This document shows positions 46,061 through 57,783 of a stretch of 64,000 nucleotides of DNA, piece by piece. The stretch is from contig OZ024737.1 in the NCBI GenBank assembly GCA_964016875.1, positions 34,225,683-34,289,682 of the forward strand, given 5' to 3'. The stretch is from Fallopia convolvulus. Its lineage: Eukaryota > Streptophyta > Magnoliopsida > Caryophyllales > Polygonaceae. Made by a program: the position numbers and the translations under genes. How positions within the stretch are numbered: the first letter of the stretch is position 1; every line of letters starts with the position of its first letter. The notes beneath the pieces were generated by a model. The model worked only from the letters and a program-made list of their open reading frames with translations. It did not search any database and was not told where the DNA came from.

Positions 46061-46595
46061 TGGCAAGCCAAGAGAGGCTGAATTTGGCGAGCCAAAAGCC
46101 CAAAAGTGTGATGAATGACAAGAGGGGAAATCAGGTCATCACTGTGAAGAAAGGCATATGAACTTGAGTTGTCCTTATTCTATTTTGCAAAGGGAAAGAC
46201 CGATTCATTAAAAGTGACATGTCTAGATAGAATGATTTTATTTGTAGAGAGATCTAGACACATATAACCACGATGACTTAAAGTACATCCTAGGAAGACA
46301 CATAGTGGATCGTGGTGCAAGTTTGTTAGGGGAAACTATAAAAAGATTAGGGGATTTTGCCAGTTCTGTTGTTGTTGTTGTTGTTGATTGTTTTAATGAA
46401 CCTGAATCCAACTATAAGGTGCGTGTTGAAACAACACCGCCATCGGTGTGCATCAACCATGGCCTCGCCTATGCCCATAGCTAGATCTGATACCTCAACC
46501 ACCCCTACAACCAGAAGGCTCCTTTGGAGTGGTAGCTTGGTTAGTAGGGGCATCAGTCGACCTAGTAGAGGATGCATTTAGAGCTTTTGCATCGC

Positions 46596-47306
46596 TTACA
46601 AGAGCTTGTTGTTGAGCTCGTTGAGTTTCCTCAAGAAGGACCATTGATTTGAATTTTGCAAACATTGGTAGTGGATCCAATTGTTAAATAGACTAGCCAC
46701 AATGTCAATGTCCTTTGATAGGGCGGCCAGAAGTTGAATCACCATCCTTCGTTCCGTTACAAGACCATCGAGATTAGTATGTTGATCATAGATATCTTTT
46801 AACTGTTGATAGTAGACATAGACAAAGGAGAAGGCTTCGAACCTACAACGAGCAAACCCGCTTTGAAGGTAGACATCGCGTGATGTTTTGCTGTCGTGGA
46901 AGATATCCTTAAGGCGATTCCAAGTAGAAAGAGTCGTAGCATCCTGCTCAAGGATGGTGAGAAGAAGATCATTGGATATCGTTGCATAGATCCATTGAAG
47001 GATAACAACGTCTAGTTGATCCCAAAGGTCGTCGTCAATATTAGTGGGATAAGCAACCGATGAATAAATATGATCCAAGACGCGATGAGAAAAATCAGGG
47101 ACTTTGAAAATAGTTGTACTTGGTATTAGTAACATCAAGAACGAGAAGGATAATATTCTTGATGTTGGATATTTCAAAGGTGGGTGAAACACTAGTTTTG
47201 AAGAGGATGATGATGCCCGAGCGTCATCTTTAAAGTCTGTAATGATTGGATTCTTAGATGAGGGTTCCTTCAGAGAACTATCATCATCAACCGTTGAGAG
47301 AGGCAA
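46596..47306 (-). pseudogene. Copia gag remnant
   Basis: An open frame of 236 codons with the plant Copia gag pattern: LDHIYSSVAYP, DDLWDQLDVVILQWIYATIS, LLTILEQDATTLSTWNRLKDIF, DSKTSRDVYLQSGFARCR and a YYQQLKDIYDQ segment. The C-terminal zinc-knuckle region is lost or out of frame, and a GTT microsatellite lies near 46367-46387. This is the best-preserved part of the Copia element. Confidence 0.85.
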
Positions 47307-47407
47307 GAGGCTTGTTTTGAGGAGGTTTTAATGATGCCGGGAAACGACAAGAAGGTGGGCGGTGATCAATCTCAGGGATTGATCTGAGAGACAAGTGCAG
47401 AAGGGGT

Positions 47408-50400
47408 TGTAATAACCGCTTTTCTATCAAAACGGTATTACGTTCGGTCATGGGTAATTATTAAATGAACAAAAGTACACTTAATTTAATTCCGCTATAA
47501 TAGATTAAACTTGCTAAATGAAGGTTTATTTGATAATAAATTGCAAGTTTATTCCTATTTAAAAAGGAAAAATTAAATTTGCTAAAAGTGTATTAAAAAA
47601 GAGAGAGAGAGAATTGGGAAATAATTCAATTGTATATAAAATTCCCTTTTCTTTTTCCTTTTCTTTTCTTTATTTTCCTTCTCCTTCTCCTTCCTGCTTC
47701 CTCTGTTTGATCGACCATAAGTCGATTGACTTTCTAGCCACAAAGGCCGATGATGGGCGCCGAAATCTTCGACCCTTGTCATGCTCAAGCCTGGACGACA
47801 CCTAGCAAGGCTACTCCTAGACCTCTCTCGCTGTTTTGTCCCGTTGAAAGCCACCTCCTTCTTCCTCCTCTGTTCGCTGGCGTGAACTCGAGCCACTTCT
47901 CTTCTTGTGTGGGTCAATTCCGACTTGTTCCAGTTGGGGAAAGAGGATCAGAAGGTTGGGACAAGCATTTAAAAGGTTCAATTTGGCTGGAAGCTAAGAG
48001 GGAGGATCGATTTTAGCCTAAGAAACCGACTCCTCTGTTTTTGACCTAATGTTGTTCGAGATCTTCAAACGCCAATATCTCTCTCGTTTCTCAACCAAAA
48101 TGGATGATTAAAGTTGCTATATGTCAAGGAGGAGGTTCTATACAATACCCCTCAATAACATTGGAGAAAACATTAGAGAATCGAGCCAAAACTCATCAAA
48201 TCAGATCGTGATGCTGATTTTTCCAAATTTTCAAACGATGATGACGAGTGGTTTTCGGGGGCTTCGTACGCAGCCTTCCGGCCACCTATATGGTTCCCAC
48301 CACCGAAAGTAGGTAGAACGAGATTCCTACTTGCAGCTGTCGGAGGTCCCTTGGCCACCCCGTCCCTGGTGTCTCCGCTGGAAGCCGACGAACAGTCCTT
48401 CACGGCCAGCTTTGCTGCTGAGTTCTTTTACCTAGAAAATTCAGCATCGACAAGTAAATTTAGCGGGATTCGATCTACGTCTTCAGGCAACTATTCCGGG
48501 AACTTTTGCCAACAGTTGGAATTTAGAAATGAGGGATTTATACTGTCGCAAATCCCATCGACGCCCCGTCCTTGGTGTCTCCGCTGGACGCTGCTGAACA
48601 GGCCTTCGTGACCAACATGTTTGCTGGTTTCTTTTGCCCAGAAAATTCAGTTTTGACGAGTGACTTTCGCGACCTTCGTTCTCCGTCTTCCGGAAACCAA
48701 TAGAGGAGCCGTTGCCAACAGTTTGATGGTGGAAACATGGGTTGTCCACTGTCGCTTATAGTCGCGCCACCCTATTCCCGGTGTCGCCTCCACAAGTCGA
48801 CAAAGATGGCTCAACAAAACTGGTTTTTCAGATTCAGCTTTCGTGATGACCACGAGCTGTTTTTATCACCTCCGCTCTCCGACTTGCTTCGGTGAATTAA
48901 GCATCCGTTGACAACAGAAGAAAGATGATATTGAGTACTTCCAACTATCGCTTGAATCGCCCAAAACGGATGTCAGACGAAGTCGCTAGACGTCGACGAA
49001 GTTGGTTCGTCGCTCGCTTTATTTCCGGCCTGTTTGAATTTTAAAAAGAAAAGGAAAAGGTGTTTGGACCCGTTTGCCTCGGTATGCGTGACATGGATTC
49101 CAATGGATCGTTTTGATTCACATGTTGCCTTGTTTTGCGCATTGCATCGCTTTGCGTGCCACCTCGATTTGCATGCAAGCAAATCCCGAAAGCGTATCGC
49201 TAGGTAATTTCCGTCTTTCAAGCTTGACTTATATTATAGAATGATTTTAGGATAAGATCATTCAAGGTTGGATTTTCGTATTAAATCTCTTAAAGCGTGA
49301 GTTATCGAATTGGTTAAGTTATAAAGCCGGATTAAGTCAAGCAAGTGTTTGACAAATTATTATAAGGACCTTTAGGTTTCGCTTTGCTAATTAAATTTAT
49401 GGTTTTTATAATCTTGACGTTGATACGGTCGCACAGGTTCAAACCGCTCGTGAAACGGACGTCCGGATCTTCAGTTATAGCGAATACAAGTTTTGACACC
49501 GATTGGAAGGTAAAGGACTTCGGATAATTACTCTGGATTCGTTGTTAATCCGTTTGATCCGAGATTTGGTAATCTTTAAGAACTGTTGTTAATGAACAAT
49601 TTTTATTTAGAAAATTGTTTCAAAAGTGAAGCGGATAATTAGTTATAATTCCGCCAAGATGGCTCCTTGAAGCATGATAACTAAGGATTTATTATATCGA
49701 TATTCGGAAATCAAATCGTTTATCGATTAGGAAGTTGTAGGATTTGAGTATACAACCAAGAAGTGTTTTTGTGAGCTCGTTGCTGAGAAATCCTTTTGTT
49801 ATATTTGTCAGAGGGATGATACAGATTACTATTGGAATTGCTAAGGACGTCGAGCACGCCTTATAAGGCAAGTGGACGATTCTCTCTTGCGTTATTGTTA
49901 TTAAATGAGGAATTGGATCCCATTTAATATTTGCGTTGGGAAAAACTTGTATGCTTATTAAAATATGATAGGTTGTTATATTTGTTAGAAATAATGACCA
50001 TGTTGTTTATTCAGTTTTGCGGTAGAACTGGATTTAGGTCCGTTATGGGTGACCTTGGATGTTGTCTCACGCTGAGACATTGTTATTGAATTAAGGTAGT
50101 TTCAGGGAGGGGAACGTGGTTCCATATCCTCTCTTTAAAACAATATTGCATTACGAGGGGCCTAATCCTAATGGTGAGTCATGACTCTTCCCTTGTGCTT
50201 GGATAAGGGGTTTGATGTGCACTCTAGCTAAGTGCAGGTTCGACACGGTGTAGTGTAAATGACCTGGTAATAGGCCTCTGGGATCTCTACCTCACCATAT
50301 GCAAAAATGAGGGATCAAGGATAGCTTAAGTCCTCTGATCTTGGTACAGGGTAGATGACCATGGATGAAATACTCCGAGTATCTCTACAATACCAGAGTA

Positions 50401-51207
50401 TTTCGGCGGTAGTTCGAGCCGATTAAAAACCACCAACTTGGTTGTGAAAAGTTTTGAAAGTAATATAAGATAAGTGCGTTAGGCACATTAATATACCTGA
50501 ATGGTTCGTCCAGTCGAAACTTTGATTAAGTGAATCTGAATAGTCGATGGAGGCTTTTCAAAATGTTATGTGATGAATATGAGTTCCCAACAATTGTTTT
50601 TGTTTCTTAAAGAAACCATAAGCGGTGGTGTTCTCTCTAGATTATGCGAGTCTCCTTCTTATTCTCTATAAGACTACTAATTGTTGGATCATAATCCGAG
50701 TCTATTCGGATTTTGGATGCCAATATGTTTAGTTACAATCATAAGAACCAAGTTAGATTCTCCGCTTGCTAGTCTATCATTAGACTAAACCGTCCTTTTT
50801 CTTTTATTTTATTTGGTCGGCTGGTGTCCACCGTTGTATACGATACATCAGGTTCTTCTTGGAAGTTGACTCAAGAGGCGGATTCGGATGTTTGAAGCTT
50901 CAGTAGTTGAAAAAAAAAGGTTTCCAATGGCTATACTTGAGTGAAGATCATGATTGAACTACTTCAAAGCGAAGATGAGTTTCAGAAAGAAGAACTCAAG
51001 GAAGACTTGATGAAGATTTTGTTTAAATAGAAAGTTGTTCTATTTATTTATTCTTTTAAGTTAAGGTTTGTATAAGACCAATTGTATTTATTCCGCTGCA
51101 ATGTTTCTTCTAGTTGTTCAGTCAGTTTAAAGCCTTGGGTAGCTTCGGTTTAGTCTTAATCGGGGTTACTGGCGGTAATACCTCCAGGGTAGGAAGGGGG
51201 TGTTACA
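47408..51207. mobile_element. Candidate solo LTR or non-autonomous LTR element (TG...CA, 3.8 kb)
   Basis: Begins TGTAATAACCGC and ends GGTGTTACA, so the outer bases form the TG...CA inverted ends of an LTR. Flanks GGGGT (47403-47407) and GGGCT (51208-51212) could be a 5-bp duplication with one change. It sits between Copia gag and the LINE. No retroviral domain was recognised inside. It contains a degenerate repeat (48340-48910), a long AT-poor section (47700-49200) and a purine tract GGAAGGGGG before the end. No internal LTR pair was found, so a very long solo LTR and a LARD-like element remain equally possible. Confidence 0.5.
48340..48910. repeat. Degenerate ~200-bp tandem repeat, about three units
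   Basis: Units beginning around 48353, 48563 and 48770 share CCCCGTCC(C/T)TGGTGTCTCC, GCTGG, AGAAAATTCAG and GTTGCCAACAG motifs. The first two are clearly alike; the third is more diverged. Short open frames here on both strands have no recognisable domains and are treated as by-products of this repeat. Confidence 0.6.
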
Positions 51208-51421
51208 GGGCTGCATTGGTGTTGGCACCTCGGTGGTGGCATGCAAGGAAGAGTTGGCAACTAAGAGGAGGGAGAGTTGGGGTTAGTTTTTGTTGTTATA
51301 ATATATATTTTTTGATAAGGAAAGGGATTAGAGGCCGCTAACACGCTAGCGGTCACCCGAGAGCATCAATATGGATGAGGTTCTGAAGAACGGGGTCAAC
51401 TGAAAGTGGAATCGATTAAAG

Positions 51422-53310
51422 TCATGAAACATGGTGAAATGAAATAGCAATGAAGTCCGCCACTACGTTACATTCCCGAACGACATAGGCAATGCTCCAG
51501 CTCCGGAACCGGGAAAGTAAGTAGTGAATATCCACACGTAATATCTCAATCTCCCATGGACAGTGCCAGTCACCAAGAATGGCCTTGACCAGCTGCAAGT
51601 TGTCGCCTTCGATCTGGATGTGGGAAATGTCACGCCGAGTGGCTTCAATGATTCCCTGTCGTAATGCGATGATCTCGGATTTCAGAACAGACTGTCGAAT
51701 GATTAGTCCCCCGTCAAAATGGATGGACTCGCCCTTGGAATCCTTGAGAATGAAACCAAACGAAGCCACCCCGTCAGCATTGATTGCTCCATCAAAATTG
51801 AGTTTAATAAAATTTGAATGAGGTTTCCTCCATTTGACACAGGAACGTCTACAACGAGCCCGCATGCCGTCATTGGTTAATTTCGTGTTTGCTTGGTTGT
51901 GGGCGTTATGCCACTCTTTTTTCTGGTTACGGATGAAGTCGCATAGGTTGTCTTTAGCATCTAGCATAGTTGGAGAATTTGGTTCGAATACAACTTTGTT
52001 ATAGAAGAACCGGATACTCCACCAGGTGCATATCAGTTCCTCGAATTCAACCTTAGATGATCTATTCATGATTTCCTCTAATATTTGACATGGTGTTTTA
52101 TGGTCTGGGTTAATCTGGTTGATGATCATTTCGAGTTTAGAGTTTATCGCCTTTAGCGTATTTTTAGTACGGTTGCATGATAGAAGAATATGGTTGATGT
52201 CCTCATTAGTATAGTCATAGGATACACACCCTTGGACAACCGGAATATGGTTCGCTGTCAGGCACTTTTTCATAGGGAGCCCATTCCGGGTCACTTTCCA
52301 TATGAAGTTTTTCATTTTAGGGGGGATGTTAAGTTAACTAATCCATTTTAGGTTGAGTTGTGGTTCTCCCTTATTTTTTATGGATCCACTGCATGGTAGA
52401 GTGGGTAGAGTACCACCCGTTCTTACTTGGTTGCCAATACATTCTGTATGGAATTTACTAATTGTGGTGGAGATTTGCATAACACTATGGAAGTCCTCCG
52501 GGTGAAGCACCTGTTGGAGCCTGTTTTGGTGCCAAGTGTTGTCTTCCATAAGGAAGTCGGCGACTTTCGCCTCCCAATCTATATAGTTTTTAATACTTTC
52601 TGTCTTTTTGACAACCATTTTCCGTCCAACTATCTTTCAAAAATCGGATGGTTTTACCATCTCCAACTTGTCATATGAGACCTTTCAAGAAACGGTCTTT
52701 AAGGCTCATTAGTTTGGACCACTGCCAATAAGTGCTTCGTTTCTTTTGGTAGTTAATCAATCCGTCTGATTTTAGATATTTTTCCGTGACGATTTTGACC
52801 TAGAGGTTGTTTGGCTCCGCAAGAATTTTCCAAAGAAGCTTCATTTGTAAAGCTTGATTCATATCTTCTGCCTTGGCAATTCCCAGATCACCACGGTCGA
52901 GAGGTTGGCAAATTGAGTTCCAACTGATCAAAGGTTTATGGTTCCTCTCTTTCTTCTAGAAGAACGTTTTGTTGATTTGGTCAAGTTCTTTTAATGTGGA
53001 TTTAGGAAGTAGGAAGGATTGCATAAGGTAATTTGGCTGTGCCGATAGATTAGTTTTTATTAGGGTTCTTCGACCCTCTTGGGAAAGTGAATTAGCTTTC
53101 CATTTAGATAATTGTGTCCTAGTTCGGAGGGTAAGCGACTTAAATGTATTTTGAATAACTCTGCCATTTATGATTGAACATCCTAGGTATTTGTCCAGAG
53201 CAACTGTGTTAGTGATCTGGAGAATTTGTTTAATCTGTTCTTTCGTGATATTGTTCGTATTTTTGGTGACCTGAAAGACCGATTTATGGAAGTTAACCTT
53301 GGGTTGCCAA
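51422..53310 (-). pseudogene. LINE-type retrotransposon fragment (RT C-terminus, zf-RVT, RNase H)
   Basis: On the minus strand, from 53310 downward, the C-terminal part of a LINE reverse transcriptase is readable (LSKWKANSLSQEGRRTLIK, NYLMQSFLLPKS, then a KLLWKIL segment) but broken by stops. It is followed by a frame at 52618-52334 and then a 297-codon frame at 52315-51422. The last has a zf-RVT region (FIWKVTRNGLPMKKCL) and a plant LINE RNase H (KLNFDGAINADGVASFGFIL, KSEIIALRQGI, IEGDNLQLVKAI, VRECNVVADF). The endonuclease and RT core are absent: a typical 5'-truncated insertion. Not functional. Confidence 0.85.
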
Positions 53311-53329
53311 TATCATTAATGTGTATAAA

Positions 53330-53390
53330 TAGACTTAGCCAAAGGGCAAGGCCCATATTTACATAATATAATAGTATATGCTATCAATTT
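53330..53390. repeat. Possible Copia LTR remnant, similar to 39130-39190
   Basis: AAGGCCCATATTTACATAAT followed by ATAATAGTATATGCTAT closely resembles AAGGTCCGTATTTACATAAT followed by ACAATAACATATGTTAT at 39134. These two places bracket the 14-kb nest, as LTRs of one element would. A CTATTTATACACA motif on the minus strand near 53320 could be an LTR TATA box. Confidence 0.4.
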
Positions 53391-53801
53391 ATTTCATCAA
53401 TTTAATTCGTTAATAAATTACGAGAAAATTACTAGTAGCTTGTATGATGACAATGGATGTATGAGAATGTATAATGTTTGATAAATTCATTTAGGGTTTT
53501 ATTATACTACCATGAAATTCAAACTCAAATTGCATAATTATCCAATTAATTAAAGCTTTCCCAGTAACTCACACAAAATTTCGTCCATCAGATCTCGCCT
53601 ATACAAGAAAGGCATGATCAGATATGTGTTCTATCAATTGAACAATAGGCAACCGGGAGGGTTAGCCTTACACCAGATCAAAAAGCAGTAAACAACTCTG
53701 AAATGTTTGCAAGAAAGGGTTCTACCCACAGCCACAACTTTGGTCAATGGATTTGCTGGGCTGCTTATAACAAGCTCGGTTTCTCGAATGGCTGATCAAA
53801 A

Positions 53802-56800
53802 TCAGCAGATTACTCCTTCTGGCTGGTTCAATGTTCCAGTGCCCCAAACCATGGTTGGTTGGTAGAAGCCAGGAGCCTCGCCCATATCCAATCAGTCATT
53901 ATCACTCGCTTCCGTCTCTCAATGATGTGCTGTACTTGCAAATAAGAAACATTATTGTCATGTAAGGATATATATACACTCAATTAAGCAAATTCATTAT
54001 TTTGCTTCATAATTCTAAGTTATAAAATCAAGAAGCTAGAGTTATGAGTGTAAGCTATACATTTATCAACAGGGTGACAAGAAACTCACGCGTAATGGAA
54101 TATAGCATTGTCGTCCATTAACTTGCCCAGTAGTAAAGCCAGTGTAACCAGCCATTGCTCCATGAACAGCGCTCTGAGCAAGGAGAGTACAATAAACATT
54201 GTCTGAGCCATTGCTTGGAATAGCACTGATCATGTATGTAGGATCTGCAGACCAATTACTAGATACATCAGAGCAGAAGATAAAATATCATGAGCATAAA
54301 TCTAACACCAAATGGCCACTCAGACACTCACCTATATACTTGAGAGTTATCTCCTTCTTTTTCGTTTTAAAATAATCCTGCAGAAAAAGAAATTTTTATG
54401 GAAAAAAAAAAATCAACTTTCCGGCACATGATTTATAGACCAAATTCTCCATAGAAAACCAAGGATTTGAGTGACATGATGATCAAACAACCAGAGTCAG
54501 AAAAATACCTTGATCTTGTCAGATAGCCAATGACCTACATCGTCATTAGGGACATTTGCAGATGGATCAACTAAGCTAATGTTGTCAACAGCACCCGCAG
54601 CAACCACAATGACCATATGACCATTCTCCTTGAGCTGTTTCTCTATGAATTCAAAGAGCCCACCTTCCTTTTCAAGGTAGAATGGTGACTCGGGAATCAA
54701 GCAGCAATCAACATCTCGGTTGGCAAGGCTAGCATTTATTGCAACGAATCCTGCATCCACGTGAATTCTAACTTCACTTTTTTTAATGGAATAGAGATTT
54801 TTTTTACAACATCAGGAGAGTTTCATTCCTCTATTAAAATGTTCCAATAGCAAGTGCAAAACTGTAGTTATAACCGGATAAATCTCCAAGTTTGTGTATT
54901 TAAAAGCTTACCACTACGACGACCCATCAGCTTTACAAGGCCAATACCATTCTCGACACTCTCAGCCTCAACATGAGCAGCATTTAAAGCACGTTGTGCT
55001 TCCTCCACCACACTATCAAAACCAAATGATTTGTCAATAACCTGCAGTAGACCAAACAATTACATCATGAATAAGGATGAAGCAGATTTTCTGGGCAGCA
55101 AAAAGGTAAGAGTACAACAGAAGTTGCAGAAAAGGTATTTACTGGAAGATCACTGTCAATACTGTTTGCAACGCATACAACAGAAATGTGTAGACTTCGT
55201 CTTCTAATCTCCTGCAAATACATAGGTTGATCCAAACAATTAGCTAGCTAATAGCAAGAAACTTCCACTGGACAAAATATCCAATCAAACAAAGCTATTA
55301 CCTGGTATATAACAGATGCTGCTCTTTGAGTTCCCCTTCCTCCTATGATGTAAACCTGTATATCATACAAAAGACGTCTTGGTTTGAATTTTAATCATCC
55401 TAAGAAGCAGATAAATAAATTCTTCTGGATTTTAAACTTCCACAAAAAAGGGTCACTATGATCTCTATTCCATCAGCCTATTTAAACTTGAGTAAAAAAA
55501 GAGGCTTTCTCATGACATCATATGTACAAGAAAACAAAAATCCAGCCAACTTGTGTTTAAATTACCTGATTAATACTCCGAGCTTGAATTCTATCAACGA
55601 TATCTAAGGTCACCTCACCACCTCTGGAGTTGCCAAGAAAACTTCCTCCCTTCTTGTGGATGTTGTTCACAATCTTAGGGTTCAGAGGAATTGTGGCCTT
55701 TCCATCATCAAAACCTTTGTATCCACCCTATAAACAACCCAGACAAAAGCTTATTATAAGGAATGAAACTGTATCTTAACTTGATAAGAATTTTAAATTG
55801 ATTGGTTTTCATCAAAACTCTTCAAGCAAGGCCATTTTTATATTACCTGGATACCCACAATGTTCTCAACTCCATACATGTAATTCAAGCTGCACACAAT
55901 TTCCCTAATGACAGTATTGATCCCTGGACAAATTCCACCACATGTAACAATGCATGCTCTAACATCTTCTGATTTGTAATACACCTGAAGAACAATTTCA
56001 GTTGAAGAAAATTACAAAACTTCAAAGAAGTAGATACCTTAATTTGCAGCCAGTATCTAGCAACAATCAATCAATTACCTTTTTACGGGGTCCTGCTCGT
56101 CTAAAATGCCTCCCTCTTTCACCATTTTTACGTTGAATTATCTGCAAGGATTCAGAAATTGTTGTTCTTAGTGGACAACAATTCGATAAGAACCAAAATT
56201 TAAGTTACTGAGAGTGTTAAAGAGGGGGGAATTACGCTTAGAGTAACTGTATCTTTATCGTCAACAAAATATTGCCTGAAATATCATAGACAAGAAAAAA
56301 TGGGTGTCAATCTAAATCTATGAGGAATTGGTGTACTGTAAAACAAAAACCAGAAAAGAAGGATACTTACTTCACACCGGCAAAAGCCGGATTGTTTTCC
56401 AATGGGTCCTCATAAGTCTATACAATCAAAGCGGCAAAAAAACACTCAAATTAATCATATTTTACACATCAAGAGCATAATTTTAGTCTATGCCATCCTA
56501 ATTCCTAAGGTGCTATAAATTAAGAAATTTCCAGAAATGCAAAAATCCTTGCTTTTACAAGTGCAAAAGAGCAGTATTACGAGAACAGTTCAATCCGAAC
56601 CTAATCACTCAATTTTAGAATGTCAGCTCAAAATTACTATTCCAAAAGCCAGATTCAATAATCTAAAGACGAATTTAAAATTGAGAAGAACCCTATCTAG
56701 CAACCAGAAGGTGAGAGGAAGAAATAAAAATCCAGTCCTCGCAATGTGAACACGCAACAATGCAACATAGGAAAAATAAAGGAGAGAAGAAGAAGATTAC

Positions 56801-56905
56801 AGGGAGGTTGGGGAGATAATCAGAGAGGTGAGGAATATCATCAAGCACGTATCCACAATCTCCATTTACAAGCTTCTGATCCTCCGTTTCCCCACACAGA
56901 TCCAT
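53802..56905 (-). CDS. Plant ATP-phosphofructokinase paralogue with altered active site
   Basis: Thirteen exons on the minus strand: 56905-56801, 56417-56371, 56275-56236, 56141-56079, 55984-55847, 55727-55566, 55355-55302, 55211-55143, 55041-54912, 54750-54509, 54377-54332, 54244-54090 and 53930-53802. They join in frame into 459 aa. The start MDLCGETEDQKLVNGDCGYVLDD matches plant PFK N termini. Overall it is clearly PFK (FGFD, RDVDCCLIPESPFYLE, NVYCTLLAQSAVHGAMAGYT), but key sites differ from its tandem partner: GGDGT is GGRGT (Arg192), PKTIDND is ANSIDSD (the two Asp remain), GRYSG is GRRSG, VAEGAG is VAAGAV (Ala321) and MIRAIPSN is MISAIPSN (Ser372). Losing the Mg-ATP-binding Asp and the substrate-contacting Glu and Arg should abolish normal catalysis. 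The last exon also has one extra base relative to the partner, changing the C-terminal ~26 residues. It may be a pseudoenzyme or a young pseudogene. Confidence 0.85.
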
Positions 56906-57599
56906 TTCTCAAAAAAAAAAACCTTTCCTTTCTTTCTTGGATCGGAGAGTTCACAAAGTTGGAACGAGTTATCTGCTGTTTAATCTCAGAGCAAAGTCAA
57001 AATTTTCAATACGAATATGCGCGAGGAGCAATTTTTTATGCGGGTTGACTAGCAAAACTGAGAGCAGAAGAAATTGTAGAAGAGTTCCATCGTTTTGGGC
57101 AGGGCTCGTCGTTTCCCTTCACAATTGGAAAGGTGAAAGATCAGATGAACAAGTATTTGAAATATCTTGAGGAATTATTTTTTGGGGGGGAATATTTTCA
57201 GGAAGTTAAAGTAAGAAGAAAGGAACTAGCGATTGGAGGATTTGGAACGGCGGGTAAGGGTACTCCGTATTTGGTACCGACATGCGATACCGCTTTAATT
57301 ATTGGGGCCGGATTTTTAAGAACACATTCCGGATAAATATTTTTTTATTATTAAAATATTTTTGAATTTTTAAATTGTTATATTTCTACCAATATTATAG
57401 TTGGCCTAGGGTGTGTTTCACTTTTGATGAAAAAGGGGTTTTGGGTGGAAAGTTATTTTTTCTGCCTCGAAAAACGTAAAAAGTAGAGAGAATTGTACGA
57501 ATTTCAAGAGTGTTAAAAGTAATTTTTGGGTGAAAATTAAATTTTGGGGTATAAGTGAAACAAGACTCTAGTGTGTCCAACTAAAATCCAACCCAATGT

Positions 57600-57783
57600 A
57601 TTAAAAGGAGTTAGCTCAGGTGGTTAGCGGTCTGCTTCACATCCACGAGAATTGGAGTTCAACTCCAATGAATGTTTAAAAATCCATTTGGAAGACTCAC
57701 CCGCGAAAACCAGGTGCGCAATCCGAACCGAACTGGACGTAGCCAAGACGAAAGCTCTGGTGAACCAGTGGGCAACCAAACAA
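57600..57783 (+). mobile_element. tRNA-derived SINE with 17-bp target-site duplication
   Basis: About 184 bp lying between the two PFK genes. The 5' part looks like a tRNA gene: a Pol III A box TAGCTCAGGTGG (57612-57623) and a B box GTTCAACTC (57657-57665) about 35 bp apart. The remainder is a tRNA-unrelated body ending GGGCAACCAAACA. A perfect 17-bp duplication AAAATCCAACCCAATGT flanks it (57583-57599 and 57784-57800), as made by LINE-driven target-primed insertion. Perfect repeats suggest a recent event. Confidence 0.9.

Larger units (their letters stand above)
39225..47306 (-). mobile_element. Decayed Ty1/copia retrotransposon, split by a hAT insertion
   Basis: Read on the minus strand, Copia domains appear in the expected order: gag at 47306-46596, reverse transcriptase around 45580-44957, and RNase H at about 39860-39225. 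The block between 44758 and 40043 is a hAT transposon inserted later. All three parts carry stops and frameshifts, and there are internal tandem duplications at 39721-40012 and 45353-45576. Possible LTR remnants lie near 39130-39190 and 53340-53385. No intact PBS or LTR pair was identified, so outer limits are approximate. Confidence 0.82.

Noticed and set aside
48121..48853. Several short ORFs on both strands
   Set aside because: They fall within the ~200-bp degenerate tandem repeat and lack recognisable domains.
51114..51341. 75-codon plus-strand ORF
   Set aside because: Spans the end of the 3.8-kb element into the neighbouring repeat; no homologous pattern recognised.
57601..57670. Functional tRNA gene
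   Set aside because: A and B boxes are present, but I could not form a full cloverleaf, and the unit continues into a non-tRNA body bounded by a 17-bp TSD, so it is a SINE.
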